This document shows, in pieces, positions 1-29,457 of a stretch of 64,000 nt of DNA. Below the pieces are notes generated by a model. The model was not told the origin of the DNA and did not search any database. It saw only the letters and a list, made by a program, of their open reading frames with translations. The translations under genes and the position numbers were made by a program. The stretch covers positions 12,802,235 to 12,866,234 of the forward strand of contig JAKZAN010000004.1 of NCBI GenBank assembly GCA_023053545.1, in the 5' to 3' direction. The number at the start of each line of letters is the position of its first letter. Positions within the stretch are counted from its first letter, which is position 1. Source of the DNA: Lepidurus packardi. Its lineage: Eukaryota > Arthropoda > Branchiopoda > Notostraca > Triopsidae.

Positions 1-612
1 TGGGCAAAGAATTTAGATTGTGCTTACCCCTAAATTCTATGTACAAAAACAACTACTACTGGGATACAACTAACCCTCTTTATTTGCCCCATTCCCAAAA
101 GATTTTCCGTTCCTTTTTAGTCCTTTTTTTCGATAGCAGGGAAACGGTAACGGGAGAAAACTGTGAACCGTTCCTAAAAACTCGGGGAAAAAAATAAAAA
201 TAAAATAAAACGAGGCGCGTTACAACACAGACTGACCAGGGCGACAACACGAGATTTTGCAAACTTGTTGATCTGGCGCGTGGGTCTTGACTTTTCGTAA
301 GTTATTTCTTGACTGAAACAAGCTAAAAATGTGTTAAAGCTTTGGATGTGGCCATTTCGCGGGAATTTTTTTTCCTAGCTGCCCTATACTACAATAGATT
401 TGCTCAAAAGTTGCCTATTAATTTATACAGCGTGAGACACTGATGATCCGTCAGGAACATCTGAACCCCGATCCGTCACAGACGCTAACATCACGCCAAA
501 TTCACGCTCTAACATCTGCCGGGCCTATTAATAAAAGAGAGAGAAAAAATTCATGACAATCCCAAACAATGTGTTTCTTAAAAAAGGGAAGTAGAGGGCG
601 TTCTTATCTTAC
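1..612. other. Intronic sequence before the missing last exon(s) of liprin-alpha
   Basis: The last visible liprin-alpha exon ends at 613 on a good minus-strand donor (GTAAGA). The family normally continues with about 60-120 more residues after this point. I found no matching coding stretch in 1-612, so this is read as intron with the final exon(s) beyond the left edge. The sequence is AT-rich with A/T runs and shows no other feature. Confidence 0.6.
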
Positions 613-3600
613 CTGTACATTTTGCATGGGAATTTGCAAGGCTAACGCCATGCTATTGGCATCAAATGACTCATCCAGCGCCACCAAAGCGCCATGAACA
701 CCCGATTCCAACAAATTGTTCGCATACTCCTGCCAAATTAAGCAAAACCATTAGAAATACGTAAAAAATGAGTTAATTCATCGTTATATTATTGAACAAT
801 TCCAAGACATATTCTATTTATTTACTTTACGAAACAACAGCCATGAACTAATCGTTAATCAATTACTGACTTGAATTTGTTACAGTGAGAACTGAGTAAT
901 TTATAATAAAAAGAATAATACTCCTAAAAATAACGCGTACCAATTAAAAGTTAAGAACAAAATCCAACTTACTTTTAATCCAATGATGACCACCCAACGA
1001 ATAACCCGTTCGTTTGTCCAAACGAGAATATCTCGGTTATCCATCTCACTCAGCCTCCTTCTCTCCTCCAGCTGTTGTCGGTCATAATTCAATTTCTTCA
1101 ACAGCAACGCCCCATATTGCAAGCTCGTCCTGATCAAATTGACCAAACATTACTTTTCTCCCGTTAAACACGGTCAAGTATTTTTTTAAATCCTTAAAAA
1201 AAAAAAACTACTCACCGATGGAATGCATCGACCATTTTGAGCTGTCCCCGCAACTCTCGTTTGGTCAAGTGATCCAACATTCGCGCATCCACCAACGACT
1301 CCATAAACGTGCTGCGATATTGGGGCAAGCCCAAGGAAGGCAAGAAGTAATGACCCACCCATTGGTGGTTCATATCACCATAAGCCAGGGTAGTGCGCGA
1401 CGTCATGGGCGCGGACGGTGACGTCAGCGACACCATCTCTTGGATAGCCAATCGTAGCTTGAGTCGGTGCAACGGATTGGATATCCCAATCTCGCGCTGG
1501 ATCTCCGTGTCCGATAACGCTGACATAATCGCTCCCGATTTCACATTCGCTCGACAAGCCGCCACGTACCACGCTGGCATGCCCACCCACAACTCGAGCC
1601 ACGCCACAATAGTAGGACCATTCCATAAGGCAAAAGGCGTTCCCGCCTTCATGGCCTCGGCCAATAACTCATGCCTGGAAGAGTAATATTCTCTAAAAAA
1701 ACAAGCCAAAATCAAATCAGTTCAGAAAACGTCGCCAAATTCCATCCGTAAACCATAAAGCAATCCCCAACCAAAATAATACTTTTTCTTTTTTCTTCGG
1801 TCGAAATCCTTTTGGCCTAGTCCTGCACCCACTGGAGTAGAAGGAACCGTCCCCATCGGGCTCGAATATGGTTGAAGATCTGGACTACTCACTGGACCAT
1901 AATCGGAATATCCGTAATTGGAAGCGTACCCATCGGGTGCCGTTACACTTGCTGAGGACTCACTCCTATTTTCATTCATGAGGGAATTCTCTTTGCTCTT
2001 TACCTAAAGGAAAAGGAAAATCAAAAAGCTGTTCCAAAGTCGGACCCGAAAGTGAGCTATTTTAATGTACTTTGTCTTTTTTGCTAAATAGTTTGCCTAA
2101 GGATGACTTGATGCCTTTTTTCTTATTCGAAGCGACGCCAGCTAAGGATGGCTTATGCAAAGAATCCTGACTGCTCCCTGTTGAAGTTGAATGAGTACTA
2201 TCCGCCAACGAACTCCTATGTCGTACAAAAATCGCAACGCATGGCATTTTTAGAATTGAACCATGTACATGACTGCCCATAAATGTGAATAAATTAACCT
2301 GATATGCTCCACATAAGATTCCCTAGCCTGGCTTTGGCTTACGGGGGCAGCGTAAAAGGATGTTTCAAGTTAAAATCCAAATATTTTGTCAAGAAAAACT
2401 AAATAAAAAAATCCCAACCTTACCTTCTGACGTCATCTAAAGCTGCCTGGAGCTTCTCCAATCGCAGGGACCGGCTTTCTTGGTAACTCAAGGGCGTGTC
2501 CTGGCCTCCAGCATGGTCTGACATTTGAGGGGAGTATGCGTACGACGGTGTAGTTGTCTAGTATAAGCAAGAAAACAATTAGACTTGCATGCAATCGAAC
2601 TTTTAAGTAGTTTACGGCAGTATTCATCCCATCAGGTGATGCGGTATAGGACCAATTCACCTAAAACCAGGTCCAAATCAGTCTCGAAGCGTTTGCGGAT
2701 AATAGAAGTAGGTTTACTGTGTGATATTTCTGCAGATATTCCCGCGGGGAGTGAGGCATATTCGTATTACTGCTCGAATTCCCCATAATATCGCCTGTGG
2801 AGCTGTAGTGACTGGGCACGGTGTTGTAATTGGCACTATAGGACTGGCCTTGATTCGTGCCTGGCCCCGCTTGTAGGTACGTCGCGTTCGGGCCATGATT
2901 AGGCGGCTGACGAGGGGTAGACCGCCCACTGTGCTCCATAGATGCGATATGATCCAGCGATGACGTCACCCGGTATTCCAATTCCTCGGCTCGCTGCTCC
3001 GTCGACTCCTTTTCTTCTTGAATAAGCCTATAGAAATACCACAAAATCTATTAGTCACATGGGTAGCTCAAGCCCATAACAAATCCACAGAATTCAATTA
3101 AACTGTTTTAACAAACCCCACTTTTTTTCTTTTAAAGAACGTTAGTGAAATTTTTGAAATTTCAAAGTAAAATGCATTTTTTTACCTAATTTCCTGGTTG
3201 ATTGCATCTAATTGCTCTTGCAGCAATAAAGCCAATGTTTGTGCATCAGTTTGGAGCCCGCCCAAGGGTTGCATGTTCCCCATATTACTCATGGAATCCA
3301 ACGCATTGTAATCCATCAAATCCTCAGCATCCCGATCATCTCCGCCTTCTTCATCTTCTCCGTCCATCATTTCGCTTCCGTCATCACATTTGTCGCCCAT
3401 TCCGTCTTGCCCAGTGGGCGTGGTTTCTGCCGGATGCGGAGACACCGAGGCCATCGAAGACCAATCCCCATCATCCAAGCCTCTTACCTAAAGAAGACGC
3501 CGAAATCAACTCAACTTGCACCCATTTTCAATCGAACGAGTACTTTTACGAGACATTTCTGGACAAAAGAATGAGTAATTATTGACTTGATTAACAACCT

Positions 3601-5833
3601 TGCGGGCTTTGGGAGCCCGTGGTAATGAGCGTGTGTCTATGAAGTTGGAATCCATGGGTTGCGGCGATAAGGATCGGGTCAAAGCTTCGGTTTGCTGGAT
3701 ATTAAAGGCAATCTCTTGCGTGAGAAGCTGTCTGCGCAGCGCTTCGTTCTCTAAACGCGAATTGCGCAGTACTTTGCTTAGTTCCACCCTTTCGCATTGT
3801 GCTTCGTCAATCGTTTTCCTCAACCGCTCCAATTCCGAGGTTAAGTATGTCTTTTCCTCCAATGCAGACATACGTTCTTTCAAATGCACTTGCAAACGGT
3901 CATTCGATTCTGCGAAACAAATCCAATGATCCTTTTATTTCAGACAGCCCGAAACCAAGCTAAATTACCTGCTAAAAGCTTGTCTACGGTGGCCGAAAGG
4001 CGTCCGTTATGCTCTTCGTTCATTTTAAGTCGTTGCTGGAGGCGACTCACTTCTCCCGCTTTTTCTTCCAGCTGCTGATCGAGTCTTTGGAGGCGTTCCT
4101 CGGCCGATCCTTGCACTTGTGATTGGCCCGGGCTTAGAGCTTGTCCTGTGCCCTGACTAGGTGGCATTCCTTGCGCTAATTGGACTTCCGGAAGTTTCGA
4201 TAACTGTGCCAATTTCTGCTCGGCCAGTTCTAGCTTCTCCTGAATGGCCGAAATCTTCTCCTCAGCCAACTACGAAGAAGAAACATGACATTCCCTCCAT
4301 ATTGTCTTCCTTTTTTAACTTTCAACGACAATCTTCTAACGGCAACGTACCTTAACTTGAGCTTCTCGGTTTCGCAGCTCTTCTTCTAATCGTTCGTTCA
4401 GATCGTGCAAGGACGTGGACTCGCGTTGAGCATTGAGGTAGCGTTTTTCCAGCGTGGCAATTCGCTCTTCTTGATCTTGGTTTTGCGCTGCTTTTTCTTG
4501 CAAATCTCGTGTCAACCTCGACGTCAATTCTTGTCCCTTTTGCAATTCGCGCTGGGTTCGACTTAAGCTTTCTTCCAGCTCGGATTGACGGACCGTCAGC
4601 TCACCTACGCGACGTTGAGAGGCCGTCAGGTCGGTCGACTAGAACAAACAAGCAAACGATTACACGAGACTCTCCGCAGATCCCCTCCCCCCCATAGTTT
4701 ATTTTCGAGATCGGTTACTTGTTTTTCCAATGAAGTCTGCAGTTCGAGCAAACGGGAGGCTTCAGTACCTTCTAGCGTACCGTTGGTCAAGCGCTGAGTG
4801 ATACAAAACAGATTTTCATTTAGATTTGCAAGATGAAGGAGCTACATTCGCTTACTTTTCCATTGTCTCCGCCGGCTTCCCCCTCATGACTATCTATACA
4901 CGTTTCTACTTTGCTGAGTCTGGATTGATTTACCTTAATTCAGAACAAACGAACCGGATGTTGGTTTTATTAATACAAATCATTTTTATACTTCTTCTCG
5001 GGTGACGTTCAGTTGCTCTTCCAATGCGTTAACACGTTCTAATGCTACTCGCAAACGCTCCCGGACCTTAAAAAACAAGAAATCCACGTTAAAATGTCTC
5101 ACTTTGAAACGAAGAGGATTTCCCAACCTTTTCGTCTAATGCTTTGTGATGTTCGAAGAGCGATTTGAGGGCTTTGAGCACTTCGACTTCAGATGACACC
5201 CCCGATTGATTTGCGGTCTGGCGTTTGACTACGGTCATTCGTAAAGATCGTTCGTGCCGAGAAACGAGACATTCCAAGTGTTCTAAAAGCAACTGCCACA
5301 CGCAAAAAGGCATTCCAATTAGAGTAAACTAAATCCATAACTTGATCCAACTAAGAATTTACTCGTGTGTTATTCCGTTCCGCTTTGAGCTCCACAATTT
5401 CTTCATCTTTCTCTAGTAATTGCTCTCTGGCCTGGCTTAATTCTTTACTGAGGGCTGCCAGCTCCTATTTAAGAAACAATTGCGCTTTTTTTTTAGTCAA
5501 GTTTCAGTTTTTTTAATACATTACACCAACTAATTTAACTTCGCGTCGAGGAACGGGCTAGCTTTTAGATGAGTAATTTACCTGAGGTAGATTGGCTGTT
5601 AATTGTCGTTGCAAGGCGTCTCGTTCTTTTTCGGTTTCCGTGAGCTTCGTTTCACAATCTGCCAGCCTTTCTTGCGTTTCGCGTAAAGAGTCCATGAGTT
5701 TGTCTCTTTCGTCCAGCATGGACACCATAAGCTGCTCGAAATTCCCATCTTCGCCCAAATATTGAGAATTGCGTTGAGAAGAGGTGCCAGGTACACTGTC
5801 TTCCGCAATCGTGGGCATCACATCACACATCAT
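613..5833 (-). CDS. Liprin-alpha: Liprin-alpha (PPFIA family) synaptic scaffold, 3' end beyond window
   Basis: Presynaptic active-zone scaffold that binds LAR-type receptor phosphatases and other active-zone proteins. Eighteen exons on the minus strand: 5833-5582, 5464-5363, 5292-5128, 5066-4992, 4933-4856, 4793-4719, 4638-4351, 4269-3969, 3909-3599, 3487-3186, 3027-2718, 2557-2424, 2337-2299, 2215-2071, 2003-1783, 1692-1216, 1129-973, 729-613. Together they give 1183 codons in one frame. The N-terminus MMCDVMPTI matches the family start, so 5833 is preferred over in-frame ATGs at 5842 and 5872. Residues 20 to about 690 are the coiled-coil liprin region ([38 protein letters not shown]). Three SAM domains lie at about 950-1020 ([19 protein letters not shown]), 1040-1100 and 1125-1183. 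The exon 6 donor is the least certain; reading past it gives a longer coil but no good donor. DCP1 lies 961 bp upstream on the same strand. Confidence 0.95.
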
Positions 5834-6794
5834 ATTCCACATGATTCCAGGGTTGGGAGGCTTCAAAAACAAGGGGATATGAATAAGGTTTGAAACGAAA
5901 TGGTTGGTTTGGATAAGGTACTAAGGGATCGAAAAATCGCCAACGTTGTCTTTCTTTTTTTGAAACAAAAAGTCCAATGGCAAGATGTAGAATGTCTTGA
6001 TTAAAATAAAGCTGATCTGAAGCGTTTCCCTTTCAAGGTACGGTGTTTAAATTAAGGAAGAAGCTTCAGCAGACTCCAGTCGCGACCAACCTACAAAACA
6101 TCACACTTGAATCGTTAGTTCCAGGCTTCATTCTATCTAAATATTCGGCACATAAACCCAAGCCAAGCCAAGCCTCAAAAAAGTACTCTCGGGCCATGGA
6201 ATTCCTTACCTCGGCCAGCCCAAGTAGCCTCTCTCTAATTTTGATGCGGGCAAAAGCTCACTCGTGCTTAAAATAATTGCAATTTCGCTGCAATCATCGT
6301 TGAAATTCACATGATTTTGGGTATTAAACCTCGACTACAATCACCTCCCCAGTTTTGGAGGCCATTTTAGCGCTCCGTGCGCCGCTCGTGGCCACGAATC
6401 CCAAGTAAACGGCGTCAAGTTCAAAACGCTGCCAATTGGATTTACATGTATTGGATTCTGGAAGCCAATCAGGAGACATTTACAAAAGAAAATAGGTCAC
6501 AGCTCTGGGATAAGGCCATACTGGGGATTGCTAAATTTTACTGTTTGTTTGTCTGATGCGGAAAAAAATGGAGATAATAAAATTAACCATTTTGAACTTC
6601 GTTCCACTGAGACTCTTGCAACTTCTTTTTAAAACATGGATTTTCCACTCATTTTTCTCGCTCTTAGTTCTTCTTTTTCGTACTGCGATAGGAAAATTGT
6701 CGCTTTTCCTTTCTTTGCAACGTCATAGTATCATTAAAAGCTCTTTGCATGTGGTTTTGTACGGAAGGAAAAGGAAGAGAATGGAAAGTCAAGG
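5834..6794. other. Intergenic: DCP1 3' UTR and liprin-alpha promoter/5' UTR
   Basis: This stretch lies between the DCP1 stop codon and the liprin-alpha start codon, both on the minus strand. It must hold the DCP1 3' UTR and the liprin-alpha promoter. I see no convincing TATA box, poly(A) signal or extra exon in it. Open frames here are short and do not resemble a known protein. Confidence 0.5.
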
Positions 6795-9700
6795 TTACGA
6801 ACTACCGGGCTTCAAACCTTGGCTCAGCGACTTGACGTACGCTTCATGGAGCTGAGTAACAAACGCAGCATCGTTCTAAAAGACGCAATACATTAGCCAA
6901 CTCGTCCAATACATTCGAATAAAGGGAATTGTTTGTTAACGGAGAGACGCAATTCTGGAAGTTCAAGGGTGTTTACCTTGAGCAAATAATTAAAAGCTTG
7001 CAAGAGTTGCCCTCGAGTAAGAGGAGTCATATTTCCAATTTCATCCAAACGCTGGGGCTGCAAAGGTGGTAATATGACAGCTTTGGGAGCTGCAGGGAAC
7101 AAGGGAGCGCTTCGCAGGTCAGGAGATACAGATTTGCATACGCTTGCAGGAGCAGGTTCCATATTCCGACTCTGAGTAGGAGCGAACATCATGGGTGACA
7201 TCAGAGGTACCGTTGAAGTATGTTCTACACTCCTGGGAGGCGTCATGGGTAACGGAGCCTAAAACAACCCAAACAACCATCCGTTTTTACATTTCCTAAA
7301 GCATTTACGACGAGAAAATGTCTGTTCTTCAAGCTAAGGAAAGGTTAATTAAGAAGTCATAACGCTTCGGCCCATAAAGCCACTGTTTTCGCTTGCTATG
7401 GAGGAATTAAAAATCTTTTGGAGCTCGTAAGAATCAACAAAAGCTGAAAAATGGAGGGAGAGAAAAGGCATTGTCTGCAGCGACATGATAAATACCGCTA
7501 GTAAATCAGCTTTCGGAGTCTGCAAGACAGCTTTGGACTTGGCGGGTGTGTAGGGCAAGCCCCCCGGTGTGGGAAACGATGCAGAATCCATTCGCATAGC
7601 GTGGGCGTGGGGAAGAGCTGCCTGAGGCTCTTTCCCTAAGTTATCTCTGATCCCTTGCTCTAGGCTGTCCAAGGTGTGGAACTGCGGCGTAGACCCTTCC
7701 AAATCTTCTACTCTGGCCGCCGAAGAGTTCACGCCTCCCAACAATCTAAGAAAATGACAATAAAGATGACAAATGGAGTTCATTTGGTTAAAATAGTCCA
7801 GTTTTCTTTTTTTTACTTGTCGAACAGAGAAGGGCCAATAGTGGGCCCACCTAGAGATACGGACCGGTGTAGCTCATTGTGAGCTGGGGCGGGAACCGGT
7901 GTGGGCGTACCAAAGAAATCGGCCACGGATAGCGAAGTCGCTAAGGAGTTTCCATTGTGCATGGCTTGCTTAATACTGGGAGACATACTGGGACCCACTC
8001 GCAACGGTAACGGACGTACTACGTCACTCGAAGAGCCAACCAGCTTCCCATTGACTGAAGGCGGCTCAGCAGGCCCCGTTTTCTTCTATATAAACGAACC
8101 AATTCAATGGAAATGAATGAATACAAAAACGTATACTTGTTCATAATCTCCATGAGCTTTGGTGAGTAAAGATATGATATCCATACTGGAGTTGATGGGA
8201 ACGCGTTCTGGCTTGGCTTTGGACTTGTTCTTGTCCAAGTAGATCAAAGATTCCACTTTTTTTGCCACTCGGGAACATTCCGATTCGTCATAGAACCAAA
8301 TTCCATAAATCGACACTATACTCACTCAATTATAAAAGAAAGGGTGGCAAATGAAAGCACTTCTAATGAAATGAATGTTGGCATTTATTACGTTGTGCGT
8401 TCCTATAAAGCAGGAACGGGGGTTTGACTTGCACTTCTAGGTCTTTGGTAATGGGTTCGACTAAGTTCTCACGATTCAAACGATTCATCACCAAAAATCC
8501 ATGATGCGGGTCGCCGGACCTGAAATGAAAACCGAGAATTGGTGTGAAAACCAGTCCTTTTAACGCTTTCTTCCCAAAGGCAAAATGAAATACCATACAA
8601 CACATCTTACATATCCAAGAGAATACGAATATTAAAGTTTGCAATGAACGCAAATCGCCAATAAAATATTCAATAAAAGTACAAAGGTTAACTGTGGATT
8701 AATTCCACTGTTTTCTCTTTTAGATCCAAGACCTTTTCGAGGATTCTACGGGAATTTCTGTCCATTGCAAGTGCTAATTTGCTTCCAATTTGCATAAATC
8801 CGATCTTTCACATTGGAGATGTAAAAAGCAACTTTATGCAACTCAAAGTGTTTAAAAGTCGCGTCGATAGCGCGGGAGAAGGCCATTCATGGTTCCAAAC
8901 TGCTTTGAGCTTGCTCCCGGATTCCCGGTCCCAAAAAGGGATGCATTGCTATTTGTAAAGCGGCCTCAAGTCCACTCAAGCCTTGGCTTTTTCTGTAGCT
9001 TAGCTTCTCATTACTAACTGTGGGCTCTGCGTTCTGGTTTAGCCAGTCAGCAACGATCCCCAAGTGGAGAATCGGTGAGCCCCCAAATTGTGTCGTTTGC
9101 GAGTACACTTGCTAGGAATGTTGCAAAGAACTTTGAAAACCAAGTGCGAGTGACTTCCTCATTTTTTCTGTACCTTTTCTGGATTGATTTTTGGGGATTA
9201 GATCTTCCGTTTGCTGAATTTAAACAGCTGCTAGCGCTTTTCATGGAAGCACGGTAAGGAAATCCTTAAAATCTCTTGGGAACTAAAAGTTATGAATCTG
9301 AACGTTAAAGCTTGGGTTAAAGGTGTTTGGAATCCTGGTAAGTGGGGCAGCATGGCTAGGGAAAAGGTCCAGTCAGGCCGCCCAACTTCCCCCAAATCCA
9401 AAACTATAAATAGATCTGTGTAGAGCAGTATCCACATGCTACAACCCAAGCTCGCTAATATCGTAGGACCATCACTTCCCATTACAGCACATGCGGGAGA
9501 CATGCCTTTTCTTGGCTTTGGACGCTTTCATATGGACGGAAATCTCTGAGATACAAGGAACATAATAACTGGCATATGGCTAAATATGAAGACTGGCCGA
9601 TTTAGAACCTCTTAGTCACTTCTGCGCTATAACAGGGAATAGCTAAGTTTTCTTGGAATTTCTGCTTTCATTATTCTATTATTAAAGGCAAATTCGTGTC

Positions 9701-10113
9701 TTACCTCGCGTAAACAAAAAGAGTTCCTTCAACTTCAGTTTTCTCCTAGAAAGTGAAGAAAATAGGTATGAATATCGCATGACAAAGGTCTACCAAACAA
9801 AGACAGATAGAAAAGTTAGATAGAACTAAGTTAACTAAGTTAGATAGAAAGGAAAACAACAATGAAAACTTAAATAAGACTTGGGCATAAGTAAACACAC
9901 AAGAAAAAAAGGCAAGCGTGGGATGGGTTCTTTGTTGTAGTAGAATCAAGGGTGTTAAGATGTTTCATGAACGGAAATTCCACTTACCCATTCACTAGAC
10001 TGGGAATTGTACTTGTACAATGCCACTTGAGTAGCATTTTCTACTATTTCGGTAATATACGGATCAACTCGCCGCAGAGCAGCTAAATTCATACGCGCGT
10101 CGCCATCCGCCAT
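6795..10113 (-). CDS. DCP1: mRNA-decapping enzyme 1 (DCP1), EVH1-like decapping cofactor
   Basis: Activator of the DCP2 decapping enzyme in cytoplasmic 5'-to-3' mRNA decay (P-bodies). Eight exons on the minus strand: 10113-9988, 9745-9705, 8519-8392, 8315-8137, 8085-7817, 7745-7496, 7258-6977, 6875-6795, giving 451 aa plus TAA. Residues 1 to about 130 form the EVH1-like DCP1 domain: MNLAALRRVDPYITEIVE, EKTEVEGTLFVYAR, HGFLVMNRLNRENLVEP, PFLLYRNAQ and SIYGIWFYDESECSRVAKK align with animal DCP1. The middle is Pro/Ser-rich and includes VADFFGTPTP, which may be a short partner-binding motif (inference). The end, LTRGQLLQAFNYLLKNDAAF, matches the C-terminal trimerisation helix. The 41-bp exon 2 is set by its protein match. 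The start at 10113 is the ATG just before the conserved domain; upstream in-frame codons look like 5' UTR. Intron 2 is 1185 bp with nothing recognisable in it. Confidence 0.96.
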
Positions 10114-13100
10114 CTTAAATTCACAATTCAAAACAATACGCTGCTGCCGTCTAACTATATCACCTAGAAAGTGTGATTCGATACCTAAGGTGCGCGCGAC
10201 ATTCAAACCTACGATGCCAACCGGAATAGTCCATTATTTCTCACGGAAAATTACGAAAAGATGAATGTACAACCTCTCGCTGTTTAACAGTGAAGCACAG
10301 GCTAGAAATAAGGCTAGTTTAAACTAATCAAACACATGCCTCCGCGGTGATAGATTCGATCATTACAAACCTAAATACAGCCTTTGTGCAAGTGTCCAAA
10401 ACGCCAATAATTTGAGAAAGCGTTAGACAGGTACTGTTACGAAGTTACGCCGTTAGTATGGCTTTTACGTCAGAAAGAAATCTTGTTACCCAGCTGGACA
10501 GAAAAAAATCCTTCGTGTCAAGAAAATTCGTAGAACTTGGACGGTCTAAGATCTTCAGAATCTTTCAAAATTGTCGATGGATTATAGGCTTCGACCCGTC
10601 GAGTAGATTTGTAACGCTCAGGTAGAATGTGGGCTCATAAAACGAAGCATTTCCTGATGTGCGCAAGTTGTTAGCGTCAAAGCAAACGCCCATGCGTGGC
10701 TAGCGTCGGTCTCCCTTAGCTTCAAAGGAAGAGTAATTCCTTTCCCCTGGGGACGTAACGTCGGACAGTTTCCCTGAAACGCGAAAAGGAAGCCGCCAGT
10801 AGCGGCTTGTCGTCGGTTTCGCTCGCTTCTATGCTTCTGTCTCTGCAGTCTAAGTAAAGCGTCGAAAGCTCGGAACTACCAGTTGCTTTCCCTTCCCCCC
10901 TCTTCTGTTTAGGTGACACGGTATTATATACTTCTGCATGTAGGCCTAGGGTGATTGTCAGCTTATTCGGCGTTAACCACGTCCCTGGTGGCTCATTAGG
11001 AAGGATCATCCTAAATAACAAAGTGAAACTGAAAGAGAGCTGTGCGACAATTGCTCCTGGAGGATTCCAGACAAGTGCATTTTTGGTGCTGTAAAACTTA
11101 CCCGAAACCCCAAGTTTCATCGATCGAGGCACTACGAGACGTGTTATCCACACGGCTCGCTATGAAATTCCTTGGCTAACTAATACATCTTTAAAGCGAC
11201 CCAATTCGTGTTCTTCCTCAACCATGGATTCCAAGTGTCTAACAATGGATAACTGCTGTAGTTTCCGCTGAAAACTTCTCTTTCAAGTCTTAAGCCATGC
11301 GTTCAGAAGGTACTGCCATTTTTTCCGTAATACTTGTGTTTTTAAGAAAAGGAAGAAAATTAACGAAATCAAAGCAAGAGGGAAACCATCCCAATCTCCT
11401 TGACTGGTACTCCCTGAAGTTTGGGTTCAATGAGTCAACAAGAGAGTTGGAATTCCCATGTCGTGTTTGGTAAAAGCTGGTCAACGTTGCAATTTGCGGA
11501 ATTAACCGCACTTCCTGGTTCGCTCGTTTTCGGTCTCGCTCGGGGTCGTCGATCGTGTGTGTGTGAACAGTCTAAAGTTATGTTTTTTCTTTCGGGGAGT
11601 TCGTGGTCCGTGCAGAACAATGTTTGGCTTGAAGGAGAGTATACGCGGTATTGATTGGTTTTGGAGCCGTTGAGAGGAGCCAAAAATGCCTCGCAAGTCA
11701 GTTTTCGGTTCGGATCCATTACACGGCGGAACTCGCACACAATTTGCTCCCTTTACACTTCGCTGCCAGTCAATGATATTATTTACTAGCCAATATAGAC
11801 CCGATAACCATCTAAAGTACGCGAATAAATTAACAATACACATCATCTTGCTTTACGACTCGTTAAAATCCGTTGCCAACATTCATCTAATATTCATTCA
11901 TTTTCTTCACACCTTCGATATTTTACAAACTAGCCATAATAAAAGTGCAATAAATCTCACCTAACTCAAGAAAAGCAAGAAATACGCGAAAAGGATCTCT
12001 ATGCCTATATTGTTAATTTAAATTGTAGCGTAGTGCTAATTTTAACAGAACGCAAATAACTCCCAGTATAAGAATCAATGATAGTCCATACAGAAAATAT
12101 AATGAAAAATTAATTACATTGAATCAATAATTTCAGATTATGAAATTAAAAATGAGTCAAGTTAAGTTAATCGAATTGATTAACAATGATTAACTGTTAA
12201 ATTGCAATCGCATTAGAACGCTATATTAACAGTAATGTAGGTTTTTCTAGCATTCATAGTTTAATAGACAGTACTATCATAATAGGAACAGCATAGGAGA
12301 AAAGACTCCATTATACAGCAACGAAAGATCCTTCTATATTAACAAAGCGTCCCTCTACATAACGATCTAAAGCACCCGTACTTCATTGTTGTCAGTATCT
12401 CTTGGTAGCTTGGATCGAAGGGGAGTTTCCATAATTGAAGAGGTGTTTTTCTTTTCTTTTTTTGGGCGGTGGGGGGGGGGGGGGGGGTCTCATATATATG
12501 GACCTTTGCGTGTCACTACCAAACGACATATGTCTCGATAGTCTATCTCTCGCGGGGTAGAAGGTAGCAACTGACAAGGATGGCATTATGAGTTTTGCTT
12601 GGTAAAGACCAGCGTATTAATGAGTCTGGATGCACTGGATGAAAAGCTACTGCAAAGCAGATAAGCTCGGCTGTCTGATCTTTCCTTTCTCCCGCCCAAT
12701 TTTCCCATTAGACGGGAACCAATCGGCCCATATCAGCACGTCGAATGGATGAAATGTTCGCTTTTTTCCTCCCAATTTCTTCTTACGGTTGCTCTTGGAA
12801 GGATCAGAAGCATCTCAACCTTCCTTAGGAACCTTTAGGACTCTTAAAGTTTCGTGTTAACCTTAAGCCCAAAACACTATGTTCTTAGGAGGTTTCACTG
12901 GAGACTCATGAATTTGATCCAGAAAGACCCGTAAAAGTTTTCTCGGACACCTGCACGTACGTGCCTCTCGAGCGTAAGATGCAAGCGCTCACTCGTGCAT
13001 ATTAATTCCGGTCCAGGGAGCGTGAGAAAAGTTTCTCCTGACAGCCTCTTTAATATGCTTTGCGTCTCCAGACCTTGTTCTTTGACTCTTTAGATGCTTT

Positions 13101-13608
13101 CCTTACTTCCATTCTGCTTCAACGCGGAATTTTCTCGCTTGGCATTATTTTTCTCTTGAAAGGGGGCGGAGGTTAATCCACCCCAAGCCAGATCCCGTGT
13201 AATTTCGTTTGTAAATGGCTGCTCTACCCCTTGATTGCCTCTATAACTTTTTCCTTTTAGTTTACTCTTTTTAGCGTCTGCTGATGAAGTTTTTTTACCT
13301 TTAGATTTGTCTGACTGGATTTGATCTTCGTTTTTTTCTCGTTCTGGCTTTTCTCTGATTATGGTTCTCCCTTTCTCTGCTCATTTCTATAGAGGTGCGC
13401 TATGAATGCAGTGTGGGGGGAGCTACCGCCACTGTTAGCGCCTTTGTCGCTCCTGCTGCTGCTTTTGCAGTTCCCCAGGTAATGTCCCTATTCGAAGAAA
13501 ATGCTACAAACAAGAATAAACAAAAGCGAGTTAAAGAATGTTCTTGGGTTACGACGCCAGGTTCTTTCGCCCCAAACACCGTTATCAAGTGCTTGGCAAA
13601 GTGCCCTT
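10114..13608. other. Divergent intergenic region between DCP1 and the Cav1 gene
   Basis: About 3.5 kb separating two divergent genes, so it should contain both promoters and the untranslated first part of the channel gene. ORFs of up to about 143 codons (for example minus 11153-10722) resemble no family I know and have no splice support. The stretch 11830-12380 is very AT-rich. A G17 run sits at 12471-12487. An upstream non-coding or alternative first exon of the channel could lie here but cannot be placed from sequence alone. Confidence 0.5.
12471..12487 (+). repeat. Poly-G homopolymer, 17 bases
   Basis: Seventeen consecutive G, preceded by GGGCGGT and a pyrimidine-rich stretch, followed by TCTCATATATATGG. 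It could form a quadruplex with the adjacent GGG, or be an unstable simple repeat. The exact length may be a sequencing artefact. Confidence 0.7.

Positions 13609-29457
<15,849 letters not shown>

Noticed and set aside
10722-11153. 143-codon minus-strand ORF upstream of DCP1
   Set aside because: No recognisable domain, no splice context, no family resemblance; probably chance.
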